Shown here piece after piece: positions 1 through 9,484 of a stretch of DNA of 21,550 nt (the first letter of the stretch is position 1; each line of letters opens with the position of its first letter). Where the stretch lies: the NCBI GenBank assembly GCA_051453625.1, contig JBOZIK010000001.1, positions 29,456,088 through 29,477,637 on the forward strand, in the 5' to 3' direction. The stretch comes from Welwitschia mirabilis (Eukaryota > Gnetophyta > Gnetopsida > Welwitschiales). Below the pieces are notes generated by a model. The model was not told where the DNA came from and did not search any database. It saw nothing but the letters and a program-made list of their open reading frames with translations. A program made the position numbers and the translations under genes.

Positions 1-182
1 ATTAGAGTTACATATTTCTTTCTCAAAATCAACTCTTTATTATCCATACTATTGGCCTTCGATGGAATTATGACATTCGGATTACTCCCGACTATACTAG
101 CATGCTATGTTTATGCATCTTATTTATAATTAATAGGATTTAGATCAAGGCGTGAAACATTGCATACATTCACACTGTAACA
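1..182 (+). repeat. 3' end of the 5' LTR (truncated by the window edge)
   Basis: Aligned by eye to 7621-7802, this stretch differs at about 19 of 181 sites plus one single-base indel, roughly 89 percent identity. All but one of the differences are transitions. It ends in aaca at 182, as the 3' LTR does at 7802, and is followed by a primer-binding site, which fixes it as the left LTR. The divergence shows an old insertion; no date is given because the lineage's mutation rate is unknown. Confidence 0.85.
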
Positions 183-185
183 AAT

Positions 186-203
186 TAGTACCATTGTCGG
201 GGA
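186..203 (+). other. Primer-binding site (tRNA-Asp type)
   Basis: The 18 bases tagtaccattgtcgggga lie 3 bases after the LTR end. They match 13 of 18 bases of the complement of a plant tRNA-Asp 3' end (TGGCGCCGTTGCCGGGGA, from general knowledge). All five differences are transitions that cytosine deamination on one or other strand would produce. Athila-type elements are known to prime from tRNA-Asp, which agrees with the lineage call. Minus-strand DNA synthesis would start here in a live copy. Confidence 0.7.
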
Positions 204-577
204 AGGCTGCTTGAAAATTGAGAGTTATCATTACTTCAGTGGATAATGTAGATGTTTGTTGTAGTAGCAGTGTACCAGTACTTTTTGTAAGTTTTTATTT
301 TAGTTTTTATTTTTACTAACCTCTGACATCTCCTTCATCATCTAGACATTACATTCGGACGACTGTCTTAATTTCTGCTTTTTCTCTTTCTGTGGTTATC
401 TATGTTTTCTATTTCTATCATCTAGGATATTGTCTAGATGACTTACAGGATGACAAGGTAGAAACTGAATGGTTAAAATCAGAAAAAGGAAAAATATTAG
501 AAAAAAAAATTATTCATTGCTGAAAATATTAGAGAAGGTTTACTAAATTTTGAAATTAAAAATTAAAACACCCAGGT

Positions 578-1779
578 ATGCAAGATTTAGAATTTCCTAA
601 AACTTCTGATTTTAATTTTGAAAAATCTGATACCATGTCGACCTCTAACAAAAAATAAAAATAACCTATCTCTTCAAATCCATCCCCAGTAATTAGAACC
701 CTATCTTCTACTCCTTCTCGACCAAATACTCATGCTACTTTGAGAGATCTTATCATAACCAAGAAATATAAAATCTAAAACCCTTTTGACTTACCTACTA
801 GTGATGATGTAAAACTTAAAAACTTAAATTCTTATCCTACATTTAGTGAAGAACCTGATGAAGATCCTCTACAACACATTGCCGACACTGAATAACTTAT
901 CCTTACATCCGGAAATGGTAAAAAGTAAATAACTGATAGAACTTATATGGTTATTTTTCCTATGACTTAAGAGATAAAATAAAAATCTAGCTTAGATTGA
1001 TGCTCCATAAGAGCCTACAATCTTGGACTCAAGTTTAAGAAGCCTTCATTAAAAGATTCATAAGAAAAACCATCTTTCGGAAATGTAAGAAAAAAGTCAT
1101 AAGCTTCCAACAACTACCTAATGAAGACTATGCCTCTGTCTATGAGCTATTCTTTATTACTTTACATTTGAACCCTGTAGATGCTTTTCAGAGGTAGAAT
1201 TAATTAACTATTTCTATAGTGGATTAAACAATCATACCAAGCAACTTCTAGATTTCTCTTTTAGAGGCAACCTCTTAAACCAAACTTTAGAAGATGTTTG
1301 GAAGGTGTTAGAATACTTAGTGGAAGTAAGTCAAACTTGTCCTAAACCCTTCTCTAGAGAAAACTGAATAGTAGATCAAATCATCAAAGACCTCAAAGAA
1401 GTAAAACACAAGAAAACTGAAACTAAAATAAAAAATAAACTAACTAGCGTTATTAAGGATTTTACTTCTACCTTAGAGAAGTACACCCAAATGATCCTTG
1501 ATGCTAAAGTGGCAACTGAGAAGAGTGAAGTTATCGTTCCAACATGCAATTTGTGTGAAGATAGCTACCACATCATGAAAAATTGCCCCTTACTTCCTAC
1601 TGAAAAAGAAAGAATCTATGAAAAAGTGTGTGCTTTCAACCAAAGACCTTCTAACTACATGCCGAACAATGATCAAAGACAAGTCTTAAGTCATAATTTT
1701 CAAAATAAGATGAGTAAGCAACTAAATTATAAAAACTTCCAAACATCTCATCCTAACTTTCAGCCTTTTAGAAGTTGAT
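578..1779 (+). pseudogene. gag: Degenerate gag (capsid-nucleocapsid) of the Athila-type element
   Basis: The likely start is the ATG at 578, followed by an open stretch reading MQDLEFPKTSDF. Downstream, broken by stops and frameshifts, are pieces of the plant retrotransposon gag domain: PTFSEEPDEDPLQHI (about 838-882), SWTQV then EAFIKRF (about 1020-1060), FQQLPNEDYASVYELF (about 1107-1155) and FYSGLNNHTKQLLDFSFRGN (about 1211-1270). A CX2CX4HX4C zinc knuckle (CNLCEDSYHIMKNC) is intact at 1545-1586 in an open frame from 1491 to 1778. The protein would coat element RNA in virus-like particles. In-frame stops through the capsid part make a functional product impossible. Family identity is clear; the exact end is uncertain. 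Confidence 0.8.
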
Positions 1780-2253
1780 TTGGAAATTTAAACTTTCAAT
1801 CTAATCATCTGAATAACTTGGCAAGTCATTCCAACTCCCAAAACCATCGTAATACTCTTAGGAATTCCATTGATGAGTTGAGAAAAACTTAATAAAAGAC
1901 AAATGCAAATATAGAAAATCTTATGAACATTTTACAATAAACCATGATTGCCAATTAAAGACCACAAGGGATTCTTGCCACTCAACTCTTACTGAACCCT
2001 AATGAAGTATGAAAAGATTATAAGGTAATGATAAGGAATGGAAATGATACAACTCCCCCTACTCATAAGGCTTTACTAAAATAATAAGAATAATGAGAAA
2101 GAAGACATCGAAATCCTAGAAAATCATTTCTTCCCTTTATTACTTAGTAACACAAAGAAAGATCAGTCACAAAAAAAACTTTCTACCCCATGGCATAATA
2201 AGCTTAACACAAACCCCATCTTTGACGATCATTTAAAACCCTTAATACAAAAC
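1780..2253 (+). other. Gag-protease linker, degenerate
   Basis: This stretch between the zinc knuckle and the protease is Asn/Gln/Lys-rich when read in the flanking frames and is cut by several stops. It has the place and composition of the low-complexity linker usual between the nucleocapsid and protease of Athila/Tat polyproteins, but I see no motif that proves coding. No separate gene is visible. Confidence 0.4.
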
Positions 2254-3166
2254 ATGAGCATCAACTTATCTTTTTGGAAACTTTTGCAAGAGAACCCCAA
2301 ATACTCTAAACTATGGAAAGACCTAATAAGAAGACAACAAAAAGGAACTATCCCTAGTAAAGTCTTCTTAGCTCAATCCATTAGCAACTTAGTTTCCAAG
2401 AAGTGTCCAAAATTTAAAGATCTAGGGCAGCAACTGTTAGTGTCACTTTAGAGGAAAATCAAAGAATTAAGAAAGCCTTGATAGATATAGGAGCTAGTGT
2501 TAATATTATGCCCTTGCATATTTTTAAATATCTTAGATTGGAAGAACAAATATAACTTATACAAATTGTCTTAGAGTTAGTTGATTCATCTATCAAGAAA
2601 TCCTTAGGTGTGATAAAGGACTTAGTTACTCAAATTGAGGAATCCTTCTACCCCATAGATGTAGTTGTTTTAGAAGTTGAGCATCAAAATGGATGTCCCC
2701 TACTTCTAGGTAGAGCTTTCTGTGCAATCACTCATTGCATCATAGATACTAGAACTAGATTAATGAAATGTCATTTTAGAAATAAACAATTTTCAATACG
2801 AGTCTTTGATGCAGCTGAAANNNNNNNNNNNNNNNNNNNNNNNNNNNNNNNNNNNNNNNNNNNNNNNNNNNNNNNNNNNNNNNNNNNNNNNNNNNNNNNN
2901 NNNNNNNNNNNNNNNNNNNNTTTGATGCAGCCAAAAAAGATTTAGGCAATGATTTAAGAGTGGAGGAAGAAATAAAACCAACCCTTTTTTTACAATATCA
3001 TCCACTTAAAGAGAGATGGTTCATGCTTCATGAGACAACCTTGTTTGATGATTACACAGAAGTAGAATACCTTTATAAGCTTAACAAAAAACTTGAGTTT
3101 AACCATCTATTCATTAAGTTTTCTAATCTAATAAGAAGTAAAACTAAGTCTATAACCTATTCTAAA
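2254..3166 (+). pseudogene. pol: Degenerate retropepsin-like protease region of pol
   Basis: The segment opens with SINLSFWKLLQENPKYSKLW and KDLIRRQQKGTIPSKVFLAQ, matching the helical block that precedes protease in Athila-type elements. A frameshift near 2430 leads to TLEENQRIKKALIDIGASVN, where the D-x-G-A-S active-site motif of retroviral-type aspartic protease is at 2484-2498. The later flap and second-half signature CPLLLGRAFC is at about 2695-2724, followed by IIDTRTRLMKCHF. An in-frame stop falls near 2553. The protease would cut the Gag-Pol polyprotein. The element's linker to RT follows from about 2960 (KPTLFLQYHPLKERW, LHETTLFDDYTEVEYL). A 100-base N run at 2821-2920 interrupts it, and the bases on both sides repeat. 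Confidence 0.82.
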
Positions 3167-4391
3167 GNNNNNNNNNNNNNNNNNNNNNNNNNNNNNNNNN
3201 NNNNNNNNNNNNNNNNNNNNNNNNNNNNNNNNNNNNNNNNNNNNNNNNNNNNNNNNNNNNNNNNNNNAACCATCTATTCATTAAGTTTTCTAATCTAATA
3301 AGAAGTAAAACTAAGTCTATAACCTATTCTAAAGTCCGAGAGACCAAAAACCTTGAGAATTCTTTTTGTAAAACCAGTTGTCCACTAATGACGTTCAGAC
3401 AATAGTCCGAGATGACACTCAATTTTCCTGAAAATACTTCTAAAACTAGAGGTCTGAAACTTAATCTAAACCTAAAACCTCTGAGTAGTGGACTAAAATA
3501 CATTTTTCTAAATAGAGACCTAAATAAACCCTTGATTATTAATAAAAATCTCTTACCTTAATAAGAATCTGATCTCATCTCTCTTTTAAAGTCAAAAGTT
3601 NNNNNNNNNNNNNNNNNNNNNNNNNNNNNNNNNNNNNNNNNNNNNNNNNNNNNNNNNNNNNNNNNNNNNNNNNNNNNNNNNNNNNNNNNNNNNNNNNNNN
3701 CTTACCTTAATAAGAATCTGATCTCATCTCTCTTTTAAATTCAAAAGTTCATGTGTTTACTTGGTCTCATAATGATCTATCAGCCATTTTCACTTCCATT
3801 ATGCAATACAAAATCTACCTCAAAGAAAATTCCAAACCTATGAGGCAACCCCAACGTAGATTAAATCTAACCCTAAAGCAAATTGTAAAAGACAAAATCA
3901 TAAAACTTATGGATGCTGAAATCATTTACTCTATTACTGATAGTGAGTGGGTTAGCCCNNNNNNNNNNNNNNNNNNNNNNNNNNNNNNNNNNNNNNNNNN
4001 NNNNNNNNNNNNNNNNNNNNNNNNNNNNNNNNNNNNNNNNNNNNNNNTTACTGGATTAGATTTTTCATTTGAGTACTTTGAATGTTTACTTCTCATGGGA
4101 CTCACTACATCTAAAGAATTTTAATTTTCTTCATTTTTTAACATTTCTTTTCTTGTGATTAGGCAATTTGGAATGCATTACATATTTTAGAAGGGGGCCA
4201 GGACATATTCCCATTATTTTTTATATTTTTTCCTAATTATGAAGTCATTTATTACACATCCATGTGATTTTTTCTTCATGTTTATCTAGTTNNNNNNNNN
4301 NNNNNNNNNNNNNNNNNNNNNNNNNNNNNNNNNNNNNNNNNNNNNNNNNNNNNNNNNNNNNNNNNNNNNNNNNNNNNNNNNNNNNNNNNNN
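2821..4391. other. Five N runs in pol and after it, several flanked by duplicated sequence
   Basis: N runs lie at 2821-2920, 3168-3267, 3601-3700, 3959-4047 and 4292-4391. Four are exactly 100 bases, a common placeholder size. At 3168-3267 the 67 bases before the gap recur without visible change after it. At 2821-2920 and 3601-3700 the flanks repeat with one or two differences. These look like unmerged contig ends rather than biological tandem repeats. Apparent duplicate coding segments here should therefore be counted once. Confidence 0.75.
3268..3958 (+). pseudogene. pol: Degenerate linker and N-terminal reverse transcriptase
   Basis: The conserved pre-RT block is readable as LSSGLKYIFLNRDLNKPLII at about 3484-3543. 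After two stops and an N run, an open stretch at 3753-3958 carries FTWSHNDLSAIF, KPMRQPQRRLN and IIKLMDAEIIYSITDSEWVS. The last string is the first recognisable RT motif of Athila-type elements, where SEWVSP leads into the palm domain. The sequence stops at an 89-base N run (3959-4047), and nothing after it resembles the RT catalytic YxDD block, RNase H or integrase. The live enzyme copies the element's RNA to DNA. This copy cannot do so. Confidence 0.82.
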
Positions 4392-4627
4392 ATCATTTTT
4401 GATATTTTTATCGATTATGGGGTCGTTTATTGCATATCCATATGACATTTTTATCATGTTTATCTGGTTTTGCATGACGAGTTTTGTGTTTATGATTGAG
4501 AAGGCCACATACACATAGAACTAGACAGACATAAGCTTTATCTAATTCAGTAGAGTAGGCTGCAGTTCCTTTACTTAAGCCTAAGATATAGCATGAGAAG
4601 CTCATACACTCGCCACCTTGACACAGA
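4048..4627 (+). other. Non-coding junction between RT start and post-pol ORF, with a diverged direct repeat
   Basis: No RT, RNase H or integrase motif is visible here, although those domains should occupy about 2.5 kb at this place in a full element. A block of about 80 bases at 4213-4291 recurs at about 4392-4469 on the other side of a 100-base N run at roughly 80 percent identity by eye, sharing the core catgtttatct. It is more diverged than the other gap duplications, so it may be a real short tandem repeat inside the element. Confidence 0.5.
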
Positions 4628-5700
4628 TGATCTTTGAGCACACAGATAGCTAGCATTTGTGTTGAGAGTCAATTTGGTGATTTCATGAGTTGTCTAGAGC
4701 CTAAGGTTGATCAAAGAATGATAAAGTTACAACTCAAATGGATCACAGATGCATACAGTACATACTATGTTTCTGAGATGAGAGAGTTTTATGACATCAT
4801 GCATATTGAAAGGTGACAAGACATTCGCAATTAGCTATAGGATCACATTATTGCATATATTTAAGACCATGAGATTGATATCCTCCCATCTTACATCGTA
4901 ATCATCACAGATCTCAGAGGTCTTAGGATCTTACATATTCATTTAGCTGGTGGGACTGAGGAGCATTAAGCTTATGGCACCATTTTAGATATTCCATCTG
5001 ACATGACTACTAATTGATGAGGGGTAAATGTTACCCAGCTGACCACCACATACAGAGTTTTGTATAGAGGATTGATTTACAACATTAGTCCATCATATCA
5101 TGATAGTCATGTTATGATCGCACATTTACAGATTCTAGTAGCTTTTCATTAGGAGGAACAGATCGACTTATCAACATTTATTTGCAGGTGACTTAAATCC
5201 ATGATTGAGTCACACCATTTACAAACACTTGGCTATTTATGCCTCCTCTCTACTTTGTTCAAATGATTCGGAATCCCAGAGCCTATAGGTGAGCGATGTT
5301 TCTCACATATACAGACTTTTGCTCATTATTTAGAGGATATGGGTATACAGATACTAGGAGAGATAGAGAGACCTCAAGCACAGAGATATGCAGTTGGAGC
5401 ATCATTAGAGCAGATCCAAGCCCTTCTATCTGAGAGTACCGAAACCCTCAGAGGATTTATGGATCAGAGGATGTAGAAATTAGAGCAGTAGATTACATCC
5501 TTAGAGTAGAGAGTTGAGCAGTAGATAGCATCTATAGAGAGGAGAACACAGTATACAGAGAATCAGATCATGGACATGTGTTAGCGTATTGTCTTCATGC
5601 AACAGAATGTAACTGTAGAACTTCTCGAGTCATTAGGTGTCTAGGGAGATGAGATGGTCTAATCTATTGTAGCATCTCTAGATGAACATCTTTTCATATA
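4628..5700 (+). pseudogene. Post-pol ORF of Athila-type element (putative plant transposon protein), broken
   Basis: Reading through stops, one finds VSEMREFYDIMHI (about 4770-4808), then YRVLYRGLIYNISPSYHD (about 5055-5108), then LQTLGYLCLLSTLF (about 5220-5262), then a Gln/Glu-rich tail with EQIQALLSESTETLRGF (about 5408-5458). This order resembles the extra ORF after pol in Athila-like elements, often labelled putative plant transposon protein: an REFY block, a conserved helical block ending in a leucine-rich LPYG-type motif, then a coiled coil. The frame is fairly well kept, but there are more than ten stops, many at sites that would be Gln or Trp codons. Its function is not established in the family; an env-like role has been suggested for some Athila members. 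There is no convincing signal peptide or membrane anchor here. Confidence 0.6.
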
Positions 5701-5728
5701 TCATGATCACTTTTCTTCCTCTTCCCTT

Positions 5729-6727
5729 NNNNNNNNNNNNNNNNNNNNNNNNNNNNNNNNNNNNNNNNNNNNNNNNNNNNNNNNNNNNNNNNNNNNNNNN
5801 NNNNNNNNNNNNNNNNNNNNNNNNNNNNNNNNNNNNNNNNNNNNNNNNNNNNNNNNNNNNNNNNNNNNNNNNNNNNNNNNNNNNNNNNNNNNNNNNNNNN
5901 NNNNNNNNNNNNNNNNNNNNNNNNNNNNNNNNNNNNNNNNNNNNNNNNNNNNNNNNNNNNNNNNNNNNNNNNNNNNNNNNNNNNNNNNNNNNNNNNNNNN
6001 NNNNNNNNNNNNNNNNNNNNNNNNNNNNNNNNNNNNNNNNNNNNNNNNNNNNNNNNNNNNNNNNNNNNNNNNNNNNNNNNNNNNNNNNNNNNNNNNNNNN
6101 NNNNNNNNNNNNNNNNNNNNNNNNNNNNNNNNNNNNNNNNNNNNNNNNNNNNNNNNNNNNNNNNNNNNNNNNNNNNNNNNNNNNNNNNNNNNNNNNNNNN
6201 NNNNNNNNNNNNNNNNNNNNNNNNNNNNNNNNNNNNNNNNNNNNNNNNNNNNNNNNNNNNNNNNNNNNNNNNNNNNNNNNNNNNNNNNNNNNNNNNNNNN
6301 NNNNNNNNNNNNNNNNNNNNNNNNNNNNNNNNNNNNNNNNNNNNNNNNNNNNNNNNNNNNNNNNNNNNNNNNNNNNNNNNNNNNNNNNNNNNNNNNNNNN
6401 NNNNNNNNNNNNNNNNNNNNNNNNNNNNNNNNNNNNNNNNNNNNNNNNNNNNNNNNNNNNNNNNNNNNNNNNNNNNNNNNNNNNNNNNNNNNNNNNNNNN
6501 NNNNNNNNNNNNNNNNNNNNNNNNNNNNNNNNNNNNNNNNNNNNNNNNNNNNNNNNNNNNNNNNNNNNNNNNNNNNNNNNNNNNNNNNNNNNNNNNNNNN
6601 NNNNNNNNNNNNNNNNNNNNNNNNNNNNNNNNNNNNNNNNNNNNNNNNNNNNNNNNNNNNNNNNNNNNNNNNNNNNNNNNNNNNNNNNNNNNNNNNNNNN
6701 NNNNNNNNNNNNNNNNNNNNNNNNNNN
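5729..6727. other. Assembly gap of 999 Ns
   Basis: The sequence is unknown. By position it should contain the end of the internal region, the polypurine tract and the first bases of the 3' LTR. Confidence 0.95.
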
Positions 6728-7802
6728 TATTTGATAGGGTATTATGAGTTGTTTTGCAGGTGAATTAATAAATAAATGCTTAATCCTTATCATAATTAAG
6801 AACCAAGATGAAGAGAATGAAAACATGCAGTTTACAGATAAATTACAAGCATTTGGCATAGATATGGATAATTGACATTTTGGATAATGGTTCCTACAAA
6901 TAACAAAGTGATTAAACTAACTGAAAGTTGAGAAAAGGCTATCATCCACACAATTGTCTGGACAGCACAGACGGATGACATCTCTAAACTGAGTGATAAT
7001 AAGTTCACATGCAGATCACAGGAAGTTCAACTAGAGTAAATAAGAACATCTAATTATTAGTTTGCATTATCTCTTATATCGTTCGGATGACATAAAAGAT
7101 GATACTATTCTCTTATACTTTTACCGAATGTTTTGCCTAGTTTTCACCACTTCATTACGACTTATCTTTGCATGTTAGCTAGGGTTTCTCCTCTACTTCT
7201 TTATTAGTTTTCCTTTCTTTTTGTTTATAAATAAGGGTCTCCCCCTCGATCACCAATCATCTTCAAAAATACCTGACATTCTCGTGACTGGAGATCTTGG
7301 GACCAGAGAACCATCCAACAATTATAGAAAGATGTTCTCTTGGTGTTGGGCTCGTTTCCTTCATTGGGAAATGGCTACTTTGTAAGGCAGCTGCTTTTAT
7401 GCTTTTAATAAGAATTATCCTTTTTATTCAATATATGTAGGAATCTCTCCCTCATATTTTATATTATTTAAGGTTTATAACAAGTTTCTTTTATTATATA
7501 GGTTATGAAGTTAGCCTTTGTTAAGGTTGAGCTTAATTAGATTAGGTGCATCATTATTTCCTTTCATAGATTAGTTTTGCATCATTATTTTATTTCCATG
7601 CATTTCAGTTTGTTTCAGTAGATTAGGGTTATATATTTCTTTCTCAAAATTAACTCCTTATTGTTCATACTATTGGCCTTCAATGGAATTATGACATTCG
7701 GATCACTCCTGACTATACTAGTATCTATGTTTATGCATCTTATTTGTAATTAACAGGATTTAGATCAAGGCATGAAACATTGCATAAATTTGCACCACAA
7801 CA
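6726..7802 (+). repeat. 3' LTR of the Athila-type element (about 1.08 kb)
   Basis: The right end is fixed by alignment of 7621-7802 to the left LTR at 1-182. The left end is inferred from the match between tatttgatagggtatt at 6728 and the same string at 21501, where it is preceded by tg (21499-21500). In this copy those two bases would be the last two Ns. The terminal dinucleotides are therefore TG...CA, as expected for an LTR. The LTR contains a TATA box (7226-7233) followed by a C-rich stretch. Confidence 0.8.
7226..7233 (+). promoter_or_regulatory. TATA box of the LTR promoter
   Basis: TATAAATA sits about 500 bases inside the LTR, preceded by a T-rich stretch and followed by agggtctccccctcgatcacc. 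Transcription would begin about 30 bases downstream, near 7255-7265, dividing U3 from R. The layout is typical of plant LTR promoters. Activity is unlikely in such an old copy. Confidence 0.55.
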
Positions 7803-8275
7803 CTTTCCAAGATTTGGGATTATTTAGGTACTTCTAGTGATGATTAAGTCCTCTTTATTGCTAAAGGTATGGAATGCTTCTGTGTTTTTATTTTTCTATT
7901 GTAATGAAACTTGCTTTTAGAGGGGGTAAATTCTGTGAAAGCACTTATAAGCTTTATTCGATAGTCATGGAGGATGGATAGGCATTGGAATTCTGGTTGA
8001 AAGTAAAGCAAGATAAGGATATTAATGAAACAAATAAAAAAATGTTTATTCTTGACAAGGCAAAGTATGTTGTATTCCATTGAATTTTCATGCAACGATG
8101 TATAGAAGGCTTTATTTATTTACAAGATTTCTTAAAGCAGTACAATATTTGCAATGTGTAGTACAGTGGAGGTTTCCAAAGCTTTGTGTTAAGATAATTT
8201 AAGGCTGGGATAAATGGGATAAATAGGCTAGAGGGAAAAATGTATTCAAATATTCAAAATTAATAAGCCTAAAAT
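7803..8275 (+). other. Flank between the 3' LTR and the EPL pseudogene
   Basis: No coding motif is recognised. The frame used by the downstream pseudogene has a stop at 8270-8272, just before its probable start. The stretch could be old 5' flank or leader of that gene, but no promoter element is convincing. Confidence 0.4.
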
Positions 8276-9301
8276 ATGGGGAAAATTATTCATAATAGTA
8301 AAAAAATAGGCCAAACAAAGCTAGGACTTGAAGCTATGGACTCTCAAGACTTTGAAGCTAAAAATAATTGCTTAAAAACGAAAAATGCTATACAAGGTGT
8401 GAAAAATAGTGTTAAAGTCATAGAGCTAGATCATATTGTACTGTAGAACAAAAAACTAGTTGTAACTTGCTTTGGTAGGAGACTAATGTGCAAAGTGATT
8501 GAATATAAATGCTTTTTTAGTTGGGAGTTTTTTCTTAGAAGGAAGAAATATAAAAAGACCTCTTCTTCATTGGTGAAGGTGGACAAACCTTCTCATGATG
8601 ATGAGGGTAGCAAATATGTTGATGAACTTTAAATTGATGATTCAATGCCCTTGATCTAGTCTATGAGAAAAATACCTTAGAAGATTTTTGATGTTAGCTA
8701 CAAATATTTTTTCAAGGTTAAATCAGCTAATATTTCTAGCTCATTATAATGTAGGGAGAATTTGGAAGAGGTGGAATAATCCAAACCACATCATAACTTC
8801 AAAGCTTTAGATGATCTTTGTGGTACAAAGTCTAAAAGTTCACATAAACAAAAAAAGGAGGAGAGCCTAAAGACTATGCTCTATCCTACATTCAAAAGTG
8901 AAAATGTTGAAGAGAAGTTAAAATCTACATTGTGAGGTTCATTTGATAGCTCTTATCTTAGGTGGAGTAATTACAATGTTAGTAGAAATATTTCAAAGGC
9001 TTCAGTTTCTGAAACTTCTATATGTAGAGATTCAAAAGATGGAGTTAATAGAATTTATGATGAATAAAATACCCGAAAGCAAGACGTAGCCACAATACTT
9101 TCTTTAACATTTAGCTCTCATTGTATCTTTTTGAGTTTAGATATTAGTTTCCCTACATTTTCAAAGCATTCTATAGAGGATGGTTCTACATCGTTGCCTT
9201 GTAAATTTGTATCGAAGGAAAGAGCATTATCCCCATCGAGAAATGGTAAAAAAAGATAGACAAAGCACTATAAGAAGATTTATTACTCTTAAATAGATCC
9301 A

Positions 9302-9484
9302 TTCCACCTCATTGATAGGATAGTTAAGGTTTATTGACCACTTGACGATAGATGGTATTATGATTAGGTTAAAATTTATGATCCAAAAAATTATTTACAT
9401 AATATTTATTATGATGACCATGAGAAAAAGTAACTATTACTTGAAAAGAAAAAGTTAAAGCTTCAGTTTATTCCTAGCAAGATT
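9302..9484 (+). other. Tudor-like domain relic in the EPL pseudogene
   Basis: The frame reads FHLIDRIVKVY, stop, PLDDRWYYD, stop, VKIYDPKNYLHNIYYDDHEKK, stop, then KLKLQFIPSKI. In plant EPL proteins this domain has the pattern RIKVFWPLDQSWYYG, then VxDYDPxxxLHHVKYDDxDEEW, then ERFKLLLLPSEV (from memory of the family). The stop at 9335-9337 (TGA) stands at the conserved Trp of FWPLD. The stop at 9431-9433 (TAA) stands at the Trp of DEEW. Tudor-like folds of this kind bind histone tails or related ligands. The spacing of all blocks is kept, so only substitutions have occurred here. Confidence 0.85.

Larger units (their letters stand above)
1..7802 (+). mobile_element. Decayed Athila/Tat-type Ty3/gypsy LTR retrotransposon
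   Basis: A single element is supported by matching LTR ends at 1-182 and 7621-7802, a primer-binding site just inside the left LTR, and gag, protease, the start of reverse transcriptase and a post-pol ORF in that order on the + strand. The protease/RT spacing, the tRNA-Asp-like primer site and the extra ORF after pol are established features of the Athila/Tat lineage. All coding parts carry stops and frameshifts. RT catalytic core, RNase H and integrase were not found. Six N runs fall inside it, including 999 bases before the 3' LTR, so the polypurine tract cannot be seen. The left end of the 5' LTR lies outside the window. The sequence after 7802 starts ctttc, which would be the target duplication, but its partner is outside. 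Confidence 0.85.

Noticed and set aside
3108-3334. Apparent tandem duplication of the pol linker
   Set aside because: The two copies look identical on either side of exactly 100 Ns, so this is an assembly artefact.
4190-4200. agaagggggcc as a polypurine tract
   Set aside because: It lies 2.5 kb before the 3' LTR, not directly next to it, and is short.
5678-6859. Long open frames on both strands across 5729-6727
   Set aside because: They consist almost wholly of Ns and carry no sequence evidence.
7844-8095. Minus-strand ORF of 83 codons
   Set aside because: No motif, AT-rich composition, and a length expected by chance.
9268-9279. cactataagaag as a CACTA terminus
   Set aside because: It falls inside the EPL reading frame at the HYKK codons, just before the Tudor-like domain.
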